The notes under the pieces: model-generated
What the model was told of the DNA's origin: nothing
Database searches by the model: none
The model's input: the letters and a program-made list of their open reading frames with translations, nothing else
Shown here: piece by piece, positions 46,307 to 56,406 of the stretch
How positions within the stretch are numbered: the first letter of the stretch is position 1
Layout of the letters: each line of letters begins with the position of its first letter
Made by a program: the position numbers and the translations under genes
Source: Lunularia cruciata
Taxonomy: Eukaryota; Streptophyta; Marchantiopsida; Lunulariales; Lunulariaceae
Assembly: GCA_948567375.1 (NCBI GenBank)
Contig: OX419760.1
Location: forward strand, 50,158,001 to 50,222,000
Direction: 5' to 3'
DNA length: 64,000 nucleotides

Positions 46307-47651
46307 CACCTATGGGAGTCTTTGGTGATATTATTGGACCAGGGACTTTTGAGTGTGTGATAGGGGATTTGGCATGTAGATAGACGGCTCTACCGATCTC
46401 ATGTGGTGGGGTTGGCTTGCTTTCTATGGAGGAGATGGCACCTATAGTGTTTTTGGGTAGTTGTGCTCTCTCGGCACCCCTACTTGCCTCTCATTTTGTG
46501 GTTGCTGATAGGCCGGTTTTGGAGACTTATGTGACAGAGGTGGAGGGAAGATCCTTTTCTCTCCAGGTGTTATTGCGGCAGACGAGAGATAGTCTATCCC
46601 CACGAGCACGAGAGTGTTTTCCACCATTTGCTTCACTATCGTCAGATTGGACTAGAGGTCTACAGTCTTCCTTGATGGAGCGACAGTGTGAGCATACGCT
46701 ACATTCTCTCTTAGTTGACTCGTCCATTCCTTAGGCTACTAGAGCACGTCTACGCTCTTGCTCCGGCAAGGGTGCAGGCTCGTGGATCCTAGCTCGACCA
46801 TGCATTAGGGCTTTCCGACTCGCACCGGCTACTTTCTCTACAGCGACGAGGTTTCGCCTAGGTTTGGTCCACCCATCTGCATCTTCACTACTCACTTGTG
46901 AGTGTGGTTCTACACTAGATGCAGCGGCGGTCCACATGACATGGTGTCCTTTTGGAGGACAGAGGATAGCTACCCATGATGCCATTAGAGACATAGTGTT
47001 TGCTATGGCACAAGAGAGTGGATACTCGGCTTGGAGGGAGCGTTCGTATGCGTTGCAGACGACACGTGTCAGGGCAGACTTATACTTGGTCCGAGATGAT
47101 CAGGTGACAGTAGCGGATGTCGTGGTCACGGATCCTACGCGAGATATAGTTTTGGAGGGAGTGATTACCCATCCCCCTGGATGGGCGGCGAGTGCAGCAG
47201 CAGGTCGCAAGGTCTCCAAGTATAGGGGCATGCAGCGAGGTCACCTCTTTGTTCCTCTAGCCTTGGAGTTATATGGAGCGATGGACATGGCATTTGATAC
47301 ATTTGTCAGGGAGTGCGCGGGAGCTTATCATGTTAGGCGCCAGGGGGTACCACTCTCACTCTCATACTTTGTAGCTTACTTTAGACAGCGTGTGTCCATT
47401 GCTCTACAGAGGGCAGTGGCTGGTGCAATCCATAGGAGAGCAATCACATTAGGTGATGTTTCTTCGGATGCTCCAGTTGTGTGTAGACCATACGACTTGC
47501 ATAGCTCGGATATCTTAGGTGCGGTAGGGCAGATTTCTCATACAGACTCTATTGGGGCTTAGCCCCATGTTACTTTTTTGTCTCTCCCTTGTACGGCTTG
47601 ATGGGGTCTTCCCATCCTTCATTTTTCCTACGCGGTCGCCTTTTTTCTTTT
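46307..47651 (+). mobile_element. 5'-truncated non-LTR retrotransposon with RLE-type C-terminus, 13-bp TSD
   Basis: The 1345-bp insert is flanked by ACTTCACCTTGTT at 46294-46306 and 47652-47664. One reading frame covers most of 46384-47562, interrupted by a single TAG at 46732-46734 (and a TAG at 46381). It begins in the region after the reverse transcriptase (LPISCGGVGLLSMEEMAPIV), then SCSGKGAGSWILARP and FRLGL. A C-x-C…H-x4-C finger follows (CECGSTLDAAAVHMTWCPFGG), then RADLYLVRDDQVTVADVVVT, resembling the PD-(D/E)XK restriction-like endonuclease of R2/NeSL/Utopia-type elements, although the usual RPD reads RAD. The 3' UTR has the perfect hairpin GGGGCTTAGCCCC (47554-47566) and ends GCGGTCGCCTTTTTTC. 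The reverse transcriptase core is missing, so the copy cannot move by itself. Confidence 0.85.
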
Positions 47652-47664
47652 ACTTCACCTTGTT

Positions 47665-50600
47665 TGAACTATCTTGGAGTAAGCCATGGATATACAGTGG
47701 CCCAACTCCACCTTCTTTGAATTATCTTGGATCAATCGAGGGTCTGATCCTGAAGGCTAGCTTCTTGGAATCAAAAGAAGACGATCCGCGGTTTCTTGGA
47801 CGCAAAATCCACTTGTCTGCTTTCGAAGTCTCCAGTAGCTGGTATCCACGAGCGAGATTTCTTTTGTGAACGTTTGAGAATGTGAAGAACGAGATTCGAT
47901 TCACCCGCTGTAATGTCGTTGTTATTTCAGTCTAAGCATTCGTTCCCAAGTTAGCCCAAAAAGTTCAAAACTTTGCCCAGATTTTACTTACCGCGATAAA
48001 TAACGATGAATGTGAACTGTGATGTTTTACGTGAAACTGAATCTTTCACATTCCAGTGACTAATAATAAGAACATCGTCTATCTGTTCGTGAATGGGGAT
48101 GTGAAGTAGACGCCACGTGACGCCAACTTCGGATACTATTAGGTCCATCTCGGCAGTTTGAGAATGGGTCCGCAGGATGCAGCCCCTCTGACCGAAATCG
48201 CTCTTCCTTCGAGGAGATGAAGCTTAAACACCGGGACATGTAGTTCCCGTGAGTCAGGTTCCAGTACCCAACCTTCCAAATAGGAAAATGGAGGAAACCG
48301 ATACGATCATTTGCAATACCCAACTGCAAGGCAGCAGACTTTAAGGAGCTGAAAAACATTACCCCATGTATCAGGACCAATGCCTGGAGTACTGAAATAC
48401 TGTATTGTGCTTCAGAATGTCTCCATGGATGAAAGTCGGTAAACAAATGCTTAATATCTGCTAGAATCTACTTAAAATTTTGAGTTTAATCGAACCATTG
48501 CATGTCCTTCTACACCTCATGAGATATCACTTGTGAACTTCCTGGAAACACATCGAAGCCGTCGAGGTCAGTGGATGTGCAAAGTAAACAAGAAACTTAC
48601 AAATGAATTGTAATCTCTACTGATATTGTACAATACCTCACAATCTGATATTGCTATCCTCGTAACATGAGTACTAGAATTACACAAATAGTTGACAGTA
48701 CACCATTACAAGTACTTCCTGCTGTTGCTGCTCTTAGAGAGAATGTCTTCAAGAGTGGCTCGAGTGTTCACCATGCTCAGAATAGGTGCTCAATATCACA
48801 GGCGACAGACAATCAGCCTGAAATTATTACTGTTGAGTGTAGCAGCCACGAGCTTAGTCTTGTTTTTTCTCTCTCGAACTTTCAGAGTTCATGTCATGTC
48901 CCCTGCAGAGTTACCAATCCAAACGAAGAATGCAAAAGAGATGTATCTCTTGCATTCTTTTTCCTGTTTCGAGTCCATGATCGCCGGTAATTACTTAATG
49001 ATTGCTCTGATGGACACATAGAGTATAAACTGTGCCCATTTCGATATTAAGAGCAGTTAATCAATGCCTCGTATACTTGAGTGCTCGCTCTCATTGTTGA
49101 TGAGGACATAAACCCAATAACGCTTTCAGAAGGAAGACAAGATGATTGCAGTAATTAGACATTCTGACTAGAAATCTAGGAATGCGAGAATCTAAGTTCT
49201 GATTGATTGAGTCTAATTCTTCATAGGTACATAAAAACATCACCATTTTCGTTCGTATAATATTTTGACTAGTATCTCTCCTCCACACCAGCATATAAGT
49301 AGTTCAACTCTATCAAAATTGAACCTGTTTAGCTTTATGATTTAGCTTCTCCTTCAAGTCCTTTCTTTCTTTACCATGCACGTTCCCATATATATATGGG
49401 AATTGCAAAAAAGTTCTAGTGATAAGATACTGTATGTTTCGTTGCTTACCTGTATGCTTTATTCTTATCTGGCTTTCTAAGATTTCTACCACTGTGCCAT
49501 GTTCGCCAATGAATTTCACTTTCAATCTTCTCCCTTTACACAAAGTCCATTAAAATATACCACCATTAAAGTAAAAGACAGCAGATCATATTGACAAAGG
49601 AACACGTTTCCCTTCCGTCACGTTCAATGTTTATTATAATCCGAAATAGAAGTATGTCCATGACCCGGTCATAATTCCATCCAACTATTATAATCTAGGA
49701 TGCAAAAGTGCGGGAACCTACCTTTCTTGACAAGATTAAATCGGGGCGGACTATCGCCTCCTTTCCTTGGGCCACAATCTACATCTGTACTTTCACTCTT
49801 TTCCTTTTATCGTAATTCTTTTTTTCTAAATAGAGAGCATTGCCCTTTGTGTTTATTGTAGTCGATTTGACTACATTTGGAGGGGAGGAGACGTCCCTTT
49901 CATACAAATCGGATGTTGCACTTATCGAGGGGTTTAGATTTGACTGAGAATTCTAGAATTATAACCTAACAATTAGCCGCATGAAGATTTGGATAACTTT
50001 AACTTCAACCAAACTAAAACTGTTACAAATAAAATTTGAGAAATAAAGTACAAGATATTCCTAAATCTCCAAATGAAAAATAGTGTATTGTGAAATAGTG
50101 AAAATAGTGCAAATAGTGTTTTCTTTCTTTAAATGTACTTATAAGTTGTCTATAACAGTATTTTAGGTCAATTGCACTGAGGTGCAACTTATTGCACTCT
50201 TCCTAAGTGTATTTTTTTTCCATCTTACGTATCTAAACGCTCTCAACTGACAACTCTACGATCCTCTTTCTCCACATGCGCACCTTCTCGTTGCCACATC
50301 AGTAAACATCGGGGAGGGGGTGGATGAAGAGAGTCAGATGGATGGATGGATGGATTGATGCATGCATGATGTCTATCGGAACTGGTGGACAAGTGAAGAT
50401 GGATTGGTAAATTTTCTTTTCTTTTCTTTCCTTTGTTTTCGTTTGGTAGGCGGATGAATGTATCTGTGCCCTAACAACGAGCGACGATCCTCATTCTGCG
50501 CATACCGACCTTCTCGTTGTCATGTCAGTAAAATGTGGAGATGAAGAAGAACGACACATGGATGCATCCAGTCGCTACTTTAAGCAGCATCCGTTATCCA

Positions 50601-50707
50601 CGACAGTTGATAGTATCTACGCAGCTACATGGTTTGACCTCTCCATGCAGAAGAGGAAATGGTTCTCTTCGTGTCTAATGGGTCAATAGTTTTTTCTTTA
50701 TGTGTAT
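47665..50707. other. Intergenic DNA without a convincing gene
   Basis: ORFs at 48060-48446 (minus) and 48667-49021 (plus) have no recognisable domain. Two imperfect copies of an 80-100 bp segment (around 50242-50340 and 50470-50570) share ACGATCCTC, ACCTTCTCGTTG and TCAGTAAA. A GGAT/GATG microsatellite lies near 50338-50370. Base composition is more balanced than in the block to the left. Confidence 0.45.
49383..49402. repeat. Perfect 20-bp palindrome
   Basis: TTCCCATATATATATGGGAA is its own reverse complement. It is built around an (AT)n core, so it may have arisen by simple-repeat expansion. Confidence 0.8.
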
Positions 50708-50716
50708 TTGGAAATA

Positions 50717-50847
50717 AAGAAAAAAAGAACCACATAGAACACAGGACCCCATCAAGCCCTACAAGGAAGAAACAAAAGCTATAAAGTGGGGCTAGGTCCC
50801 AATAGTATAGAGATGAAAAATCTACCCTACCTCACCTGAGAGTTTAC
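50717..50847 (-). mobile_element. 131-bp tail insertion of the non-LTR element, with short TSD
   Basis: The minus strand reads from the end of the ORF (TAGGGTAGATTT) through a degenerate hairpin region to CTTGATGGGGTCCTG and TTCTATGTGGTTC. The sequence TTGGAAATA flanks it at 50708-50716 and 50848-50856; the match extends a few bases left with mismatches. Confidence 0.75.
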
Positions 50848-51171
50848 TTGGAAATATGGTCATGACGATTTTAGGTTCGTTATTATTGAGTTCTGTTTTT
50901 GCGTATCATTGATCTCTATGGGGATACAGACGGTTTATCAGTCCATTAACTCAACTAAAACTAAAAGTATCTGCACTTACAGGATACACATAATGACTTG
51001 CTGCAGGTTTTCTGGTGATGGAGGATATAACTTGATCGACTTCACTTTATTATCATGAATAGGACTTCGTTAAACACCCATCCAATCATATCATTCTCAA
51101 CAAAACTCTGATTTTATGCGGATCAACTTAACATGACACATACTTATGGAAACAAAAGCCCATAAATTCAT

Positions 51172-51220
51172 GGGTCTTCCCATCCTTCATGTGTTCTCTG
51201 TGGTCACTTTTTTCTTCGCT
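51172..51220 (+). mobile_element. 49-bp tail insertion with a 29-bp TSD
   Basis: The insert begins GGGTCTTCCCATCCTTCATG and ends GTGGTCACTTTTTTCTTCGCT. Direct repeats at 51143-51171 and 51221-51249 match at 28 of 29 positions (CTTATGGAAACAAAAGCCCA and onward). The near identity of the repeats suggests a fairly young event. Confidence 0.9.
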
Positions 51221-51888
51221 CTTATGGGAACAAAAGCCCATAAATTCATACATGATACAAATAATGTTCTCTCATCATTACACGTTCTATTCTGATGATT
51301 ATTTCTTTCAGATTTAATCTAGAGACTCCCGTTTCCGAAGCAGGAGTTCAGAAGAAGCAGGTCTGATTCTCGCCTCGTGATATGGGAAAGATCTTAAACC
51401 CGACACACATAGGATAATCAGAACGATGAGAAAGATTAGGTGGTCAGGAGGAGGAGTGTGGATAACTTATGATCACATCTACTGTCCATTCGCAACTACC
51501 CAACCGTAGTAGGGCCAGAGGATCATCATACATCCTAAACTTATGAAGGACTACGGTAATCTACCCACCTACCTACGTACAGCGTAGCGTCTTGACAGTT
51601 AACGTAGTTTCACCTCAGAAGTTTTCTCTTTGGCTTTAACTGCATTAAGTTTCCCTTCGCTCGGCAACTAAGTTCCCCTACCTCCGTGATCTGCTGACAA
51701 GGATAACTCTCAGTCGTTCTTGTGAAGGAACTCCGTAAGTTCGTGGACAGACTCAACACAATAGTTAGGGACCGCAAGAGCATTTCATTTTGCTTCCTTC
51801 TTCTTTCTGATTTTTGAAACATGCAAAGTGCTTACCCAATTCTGTGCATGAAGATAGTTTTCCAACTTCCTTTTCCCATCTTTTTCAC

Positions 51889-52183
51889 GGGGAAACAGTA
51901 AACCCACCTCACTTTTTCTCTGCTCATTCACCTCACCCCTTACGCTAATATACAGGGTGCAAATAAACCAATCAAACCACTCTCGCTGTGTTATGAGCTT
52001 GGCTAGAATGTTGGAACATGAGGTAGAAAGAATCCTGTAACTAGCATGCGACCACGAGCAATTTCTGGGTTTTCTACGCGGTCGCCCTTTTCATTTCACA
52101 CAAGTAGCCACTCTGATTGGCTGGAAGTGTTATAGGAGGGGTGAGGTGATGAGCAGAAAAGGTGAGGTGGGTTGACAATTTCC
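51889..52183. repeat. Foldback element with imperfect ~55-bp terminal inverted repeats (MITE-like)
   Basis: Left arm 51889-51945 and right arm 52131-52183 are inverted copies: GGGAAA, AACCCACCTCAC, TTTTCTCTGCTCAT and CACCTCACCCC correspond in order with a few indels. Total length is about 295 bp and no coding is present. A target duplication was not identified. A tail fragment of the non-LTR element lies inside it. Confidence 0.7.
52071..52093 (+). mobile_element. Very short 3' tail fragment inside the foldback element
   Basis: TTTTCTACGCGGTCGCCCTT matches the extreme 3' end of the tail. No flanking duplication was resolved. Confidence 0.55.
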
Positions 52184-52369
52184 CTTTTTGAGAAGTAAGG
52201 ACGAATTCCCTTTTTCATGTTGTTCATTCTTAATCAGTATTACTTTTGTCTCCTAGAAGTCACTCGAACCAAGATACAGGTATCGACTATGTATAATATA
52301 TCCAAAAATTGAACTTGTGAGTCTCGCCAATGCCGTGCAGCTCAACGTGTTATCTAATTGTGCTGAATT

Positions 52370-52401
52370 ACAGAAAGCCGACCGCATAGAACACAAGAAG
52401 G
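52370..52401 (-). mobile_element. 32-bp tail insertion with 13-bp TSD
   Basis: On the minus strand the insert reads CCTTCTTGTGTTCTATGCGG and TCGGCTTTCTGT, the last bases of the tail. ATTGTGCTGAATT (52357-52369) and ATTGTGCTAAATT (52402-52414) flank it, 12 of 13 identical. Confidence 0.8.
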
Positions 52402-52620
52402 ATTGTGCTAAATTTGTGTTCATAACTTCAAGTTTGCCATGTTAGTAAATTGTGCAGAGTTCTCACGTGATAACCTTCGACAATCTCTAATGGCCACCAC
52501 AGTACCATCAACCTATTTGGAAGGAGAATATAGCATCCCTATGCAACTAGACAAGTCAAGACAACAGATTCGAAGGCGAGTAAACCGTGATTAATGATGA
52601 GTTCAGATTGAGTTTAGGAC

Positions 52621-52729
52621 GAAAAGGGGAAGGACGATCGCGTAAGGATGAAAAAAAATGAAGGATGGGAAGACCTCATCAAGCTATGGTAAAAGAGAGA
52701 TGAAAAAGGTAAAATGGGGCTAAGCCCCA
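52621..52729 (-). mobile_element. Solo 3' tail copy, about 109 bp
   Basis: The minus strand carries the perfect hairpin GGGGCTTAGCCCC (52716-52728), CTTGATGAGGTCTTCCCATC and the terminal CGCGATCGTCC block. Flanking duplication not resolved. Confidence 0.8.
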
Positions 52730-52805
52730 AAAAGTACTCAGACAAATATCTCCTAAAATTAGTGGTCAATTCAAGAAGAACTTGGTCGAGGGATCGAATC
52801 CCGCA

Positions 52806-52885
52806 AAGTCGTCGAGCGGATAAAGTCTCCAATCACAGAGACCAACTCCTTCCTCATACGACAAAAAGCCGCTCCGAGACGACTT
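52806..52885. other. Stem with 14 base pairs and a 3-nt bulge
   Basis: AAGTCGTC (52806-52813) pairs with GACGACTT (52878-52885), and GAGCGG (52814-52819) pairs with CCGCTC (52869-52874), leaving CGA as a bulge. The 49-nt interior has little further pairing. A T-arm-like GGGATCGAATCCC precedes it (52792-52804). It is not a tRNA by any arrangement tried. Function unknown. Confidence 0.5.
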
Positions 52886-53644
52886 CCGATTGTGCTTTAG
52901 TGGGTGCTTTAGATTTTGGTGGCTCTACATTCAACAGTCAAACTACATCATTATGAACGCCTACCGAAGACGAATTCAGAGTCAACCACAATTTTCTTCA
53001 TTGCTTGGGGAGAAAGCAGCGGGAAAAGACGATGGATTTGACACGGTCTAGAGAGTGAGAATGGACATTATTGAGAAATTGGCATCCACTTGCTCTTGAG
53101 GTGGCTGCTTTTGCTCTAGTCTGACGTGAGATTCAGCTGCTCATGGTCACGAGTTTGTCGTTGGATTGAGTCGAAGAGTCATGCTTTTGTGATATTCTTC
53201 CTGTATTTAAGACATCCCTTCCTGTATTTTAGTGCTTTGATTCTTTCAGCACCGAGTTTAAGAAGACAGTTACGGTTTTCACTTTTAGCTAACAGTGTGA
53301 GAATTGCTATCTGAAGTACTCCAAAAAGGACTGTCCCTATACATGTCAAATAAGGAGTTCTGCTTTAGGTTGCAGTTGCCGATTCTCTTTCTCTTTCCAA
53401 CTTATTCCAATGACTGATAATGATCAGCGAATGCCTGTCAAATAAGGTTCCCATCGCGTCAACTACGTTTCCTAGAGGAATTTGATGACACATGCAAAGG
53501 AATTCTCTGAAAGTCACAATTGGAAAGTTCTCCATCAAAGTAATTTTACATGAGTGCACTGCAGTGGTGGTGTATGGAGACCGGGAATATGTGAGCATAG
53601 GACGACATCAGCAGCAAGTTAGCTACAGTGAAGAACTTTGAAGT

Positions 53645-53716
53645 ATATTTGTTTCTTGTCCCAGTACTGCCGTAGCACCGATATTTGTTTCTTGTCCCAG
53701 TACTACCGTAGCATCG
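53645..53716. repeat. 36-bp tandem duplication, two copies
   Basis: Units at 53645-53680 and 53681-53716 share ATATTTGTTTCTTGTCCCAG and what follows, differing at two positions. Adjacent copies without spacer. Confidence 0.9.
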
Positions 53717-53838
53717 GACTGATTCAGAAACTCATCATTACTACAGTATATTGCATGCAGTGAGGAACAGGAGAGTATTCTTTGATGCAAAACACCATAA
53801 TTATCAAAAACTGGTTGTGTATAGAGCATCCATACGAC

Positions 53839-53866
53839 CAACGTACAAATATTTATTTGTACGTTG
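53839..53866. repeat. 28-nt inverted repeat with 13-bp arms
   Basis: CAACGTACAAATA and TATTTGTACGTTG are exact reverse complements separated by TT. No known protein site of this kind was assigned. Confidence 0.85.
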
Positions 53867-54373
53867 TCGCAGTGCAGAATTTAGCCACCAAACCATTCCA
53901 CAAAGATGTCATCTACGTACATGAGAACATCGACTAGCACTTGAGTGTGTGATAAGCTCTTCCTCTCTCTCTCTCTCTCTCTCCCTCTGAAAATCTTACT
54001 CTTTCTGAAGTGAGAAAAGATCACATACATTGTTGAGACACACTAATATCTAAACGTAATCTTTCAGCATGCACTGCAGTAAGAGAGAAGAAAAGATGGC
54101 AGGATTGATACTAATTATGATGATTGGAGGCAGGAGGACCGGGGATGTTGAGTACAAAGTATCAAATGCAAGTTAGCACGAGTTGAGGGGATAGGTACGA
54201 CACGCACACCACTGCAGAATCAAGTGAAGATTGATCGATGAACTAACTTCAGAAAAGCACGAGATGAAAGAGAGTGAGGAATGGATGGATGGCGATATTG
54301 ATTCTGGTTGGGTGGAGCACGAAGCAGAAGTATAACTGACTTGTGTCAGCTTTGAGATATATCGGAAAGTGGG

Positions 54374-54402
54374 GACCGCGTAGGATAACAAGAAGGATGG
54401 GG
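54374..54402 (-). mobile_element. Very short 3' tail fragment
   Basis: The minus strand reads CCCCATCCTTCTTGTTATCC followed by TACGCGGTC, the terminal segment of the tail. No flanking duplication resolved. Confidence 0.6.
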
Positions 54403-56016
54403 AGGGTAGAGATAGAGAGAGAGGAATTGATCTGATTCAAGGCATGGTATATTCTATCCTCTATCTCACTTGTGTTCTTCTTGTCGGTGAAGAATCTTAA
54501 CCACATCTGGTCAAAAAGTGGTGGGTTAGATAAAGAAATTCATTCCTGTATAAGTACCGTTCCTTTATACTGTACATTCCTACGAAGCTCAATTGGCAGC
54601 TACTGACTACCGTGTTGGGAGAGTGGACTTAGAAGATGATGTACAAGCTCTATTGAATAGGACTCAAAAGAAGACAAAGGATTTCAATAAAAGTAAATCT
54701 GGTGGTGGGCTCACTCCTTCTCTTGGAATTGGGTGCATTTCTGTCGTGAGTGGACGAGACTTTCGAATCTTGACTCGCGGGAAAGGAGTATGAAGATTGA
54801 TGTTTGGAAAACCACAGCAGAGGACATGAAGAATAGACGAAACGAAACGAAAGGCCAGCCGCAGTAGGTCTATTGCAGTAGGTTAGACTCCGAAGATCGT
54901 GAGATTTGTGAGACTGTTATTTTGGAGTGAAGAAATTTTGCAATGCTAAAGAGCTGAGACGAGACGAGCGACGAATTTCTTGACTTGACGATGAAAGGGA
55001 TATGGTGGCTCATACAGTACATTACGAATCTGAATAGCCTCATCCGTATCGATGTATGTATTTCCTGTATTTACATCTGCTTGTATTGAATGAATGACTA
55101 CTGACTCAATACTTTTGCGCGTGCGGGGGGGAGGTAGGGAGGAAGATGAGATGTTGTACGAATAAACTTAAACTGCTGCTGCTGCTGCTGCTGCTGTTTC
55201 AGTGATCTCTCTCGCAGTTGTCAGTGTAGATCGTACAGCACCGGTTCCGACTCTGTTAAAGAGAGTCTGTGACTCTGGGTCTGTCTGTCTGAGAACTTGA
55301 ATTGACACAAAGGGGAGGGAAAGCTCTAATGACGATAGTGGCAACCCATTGATGAGCGTCTTACCGTTGCCAGCCCATTTTCTCGACTCACTCGCCTGAA
55401 CTCAATTCTTCAATGATCTGGTTGTAGGACATTGTGGTTGCCCAATCCAACCAGAGAACTGAATGAACGACCTTTATCGACTTCCAAATAAGTTGCAGAG
55501 TATTAGTGAGTGTTGAAGTGTACAGCTCAGTTGCTTCTGTGAATGAGTAGCGAAGCATAGCAGTGCAGACCCTTGGAGTGCGTGATCAAGGCGCCACCTA
55601 ATCCTCCTTTCTTTTCATCTCACCATTTATCTCAGTTTGGGTTCGTAGAACTGCAAACAACTGACCGCACACACTGAAGAGAGAGAACTAGGGGCCCAGA
55701 GGCTAGAGCAATTTCAGCCATGCCAATTCGTTTGCTCACCCACACAACGTCAAGTTCAGCTGCGATTTTGGGCGTCTAATTTTCATACTTGGGGATTACT
55801 ATTGAAGATAATGAACGCATCTTCTTCGGAGTGGAGAGACATTTGTTCTCAGCAGGAGGGCATTTGAGGCCCCGTAGTCTCTTCTGAGTGATCAATTACC
55901 CAGCCTTGCTTTGCAGATGGTATGTCACTGCTTTGATCTCGAATTAGTAAACCTTTAGACTACCAGAGAGAGGAGGGGAAAAAAAGCTGCTTATTCTTCC
56001 TTTCAAGGTCAGGAAA
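54403..56016. other. Upstream region of the small gene at 56017
   Basis: No confident coding. A frame near 54593-54793 is open but lacks ATG and a known domain. A (CTG)n microsatellite of about eight to nine units lies near 55171-55196. The right part probably contains the promoter and 5' UTR of the next gene. Confidence 0.4.
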
Positions 56017-56406
56017 ATGACTGCGTTTTGGCCGTGCGATTGGTTCGTGAATTTTCGTCGAAGACAGAAACGAGCGCAGGGAGTTTCATGCGAGACTTTG
56101 TCCGAGAGATCCACCGTTGAGCTACCAGAATCAGCAGAACCAACTCTCTGCATCCCGAAGAAGAGCAACTCCCGGCGGAGGAAAGGCAAGATTTCATCCG
56201 CCGTCTCGAGGATGAGAGATGCATACGTCAACTGTATGCTCAATGCAGCTTCCATGGGAGACTACTCAGCTTTAGTCTACGGTAATGGCTATTGTGGCAA
56301 CGACTTCCAATTCAAAGGCTCGTATCTCAGCATCGAGGAAGAGGCAGCTTACATTCGCAGCATGTCTCAACGATCATCCGGGTCATCTGGATCATCAGCT
56401 AGGTGA
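56017..56406 (+). CDS. Small single-exon protein of unknown function (129 residues)
   Basis: An ATG-initiated frame ending in TGA. The N-terminal half is basic with a PKKSNSRRRKGK cluster that could serve as a nuclear localisation signal. The middle, AVSRMRDAYVNCMLNAASMG, has a helical, amphipathic look. It is followed by DYSALVYGNGYCGNDFQFKG and an acidic segment SIEEEAAYIRSMSQRS, ending in a Ser/Gly-rich tail. Composition and codon pattern look genuine compared with the random frames around it. I do not recognise the family. No membrane segment or signal peptide is seen. It is separated from its neighbours by more than 1 kb on both sides. Confidence 0.6.
   Translation: MTAFWPCDWFVNFRRRQKRAQGVSCETLSERSTVELPESAEPTLCIPKKSNSRRRKGKISSAVSRMRDAYVNCMLNAASMGDYSALVYGNGYCGNDFQFKGSYLSIEEEAAYIRSMSQRSSGSSGSSAR

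Larger units (their letters stand above)
52886..54373. other. Intergenic DNA with small repeats
   Basis: No gene recognised. Holds a 36-bp tandem duplication (53645-53680, 53681-53716), a 28-bp palindrome (53839-53866) and a CT-rich microsatellite near 53960-53988. Confidence 0.45.

Noticed and set aside
48060-49021. Two overlapping-region ORFs on opposite strands
   Set aside because: No motif, biased composition or splice support; both are likely chance frames.
52785-52820. tRNA gene
   Set aside because: GGGATCGAATCCC looks like a T-arm, but no acceptor stem, D-arm or anticodon arm can be arranged around it.
54593-54793. 66-residue frame ATDYRVGRVDLEDDVQ…
   Set aside because: It lacks an ATG and any domain; it might be an exon but nothing joins to it convincingly.
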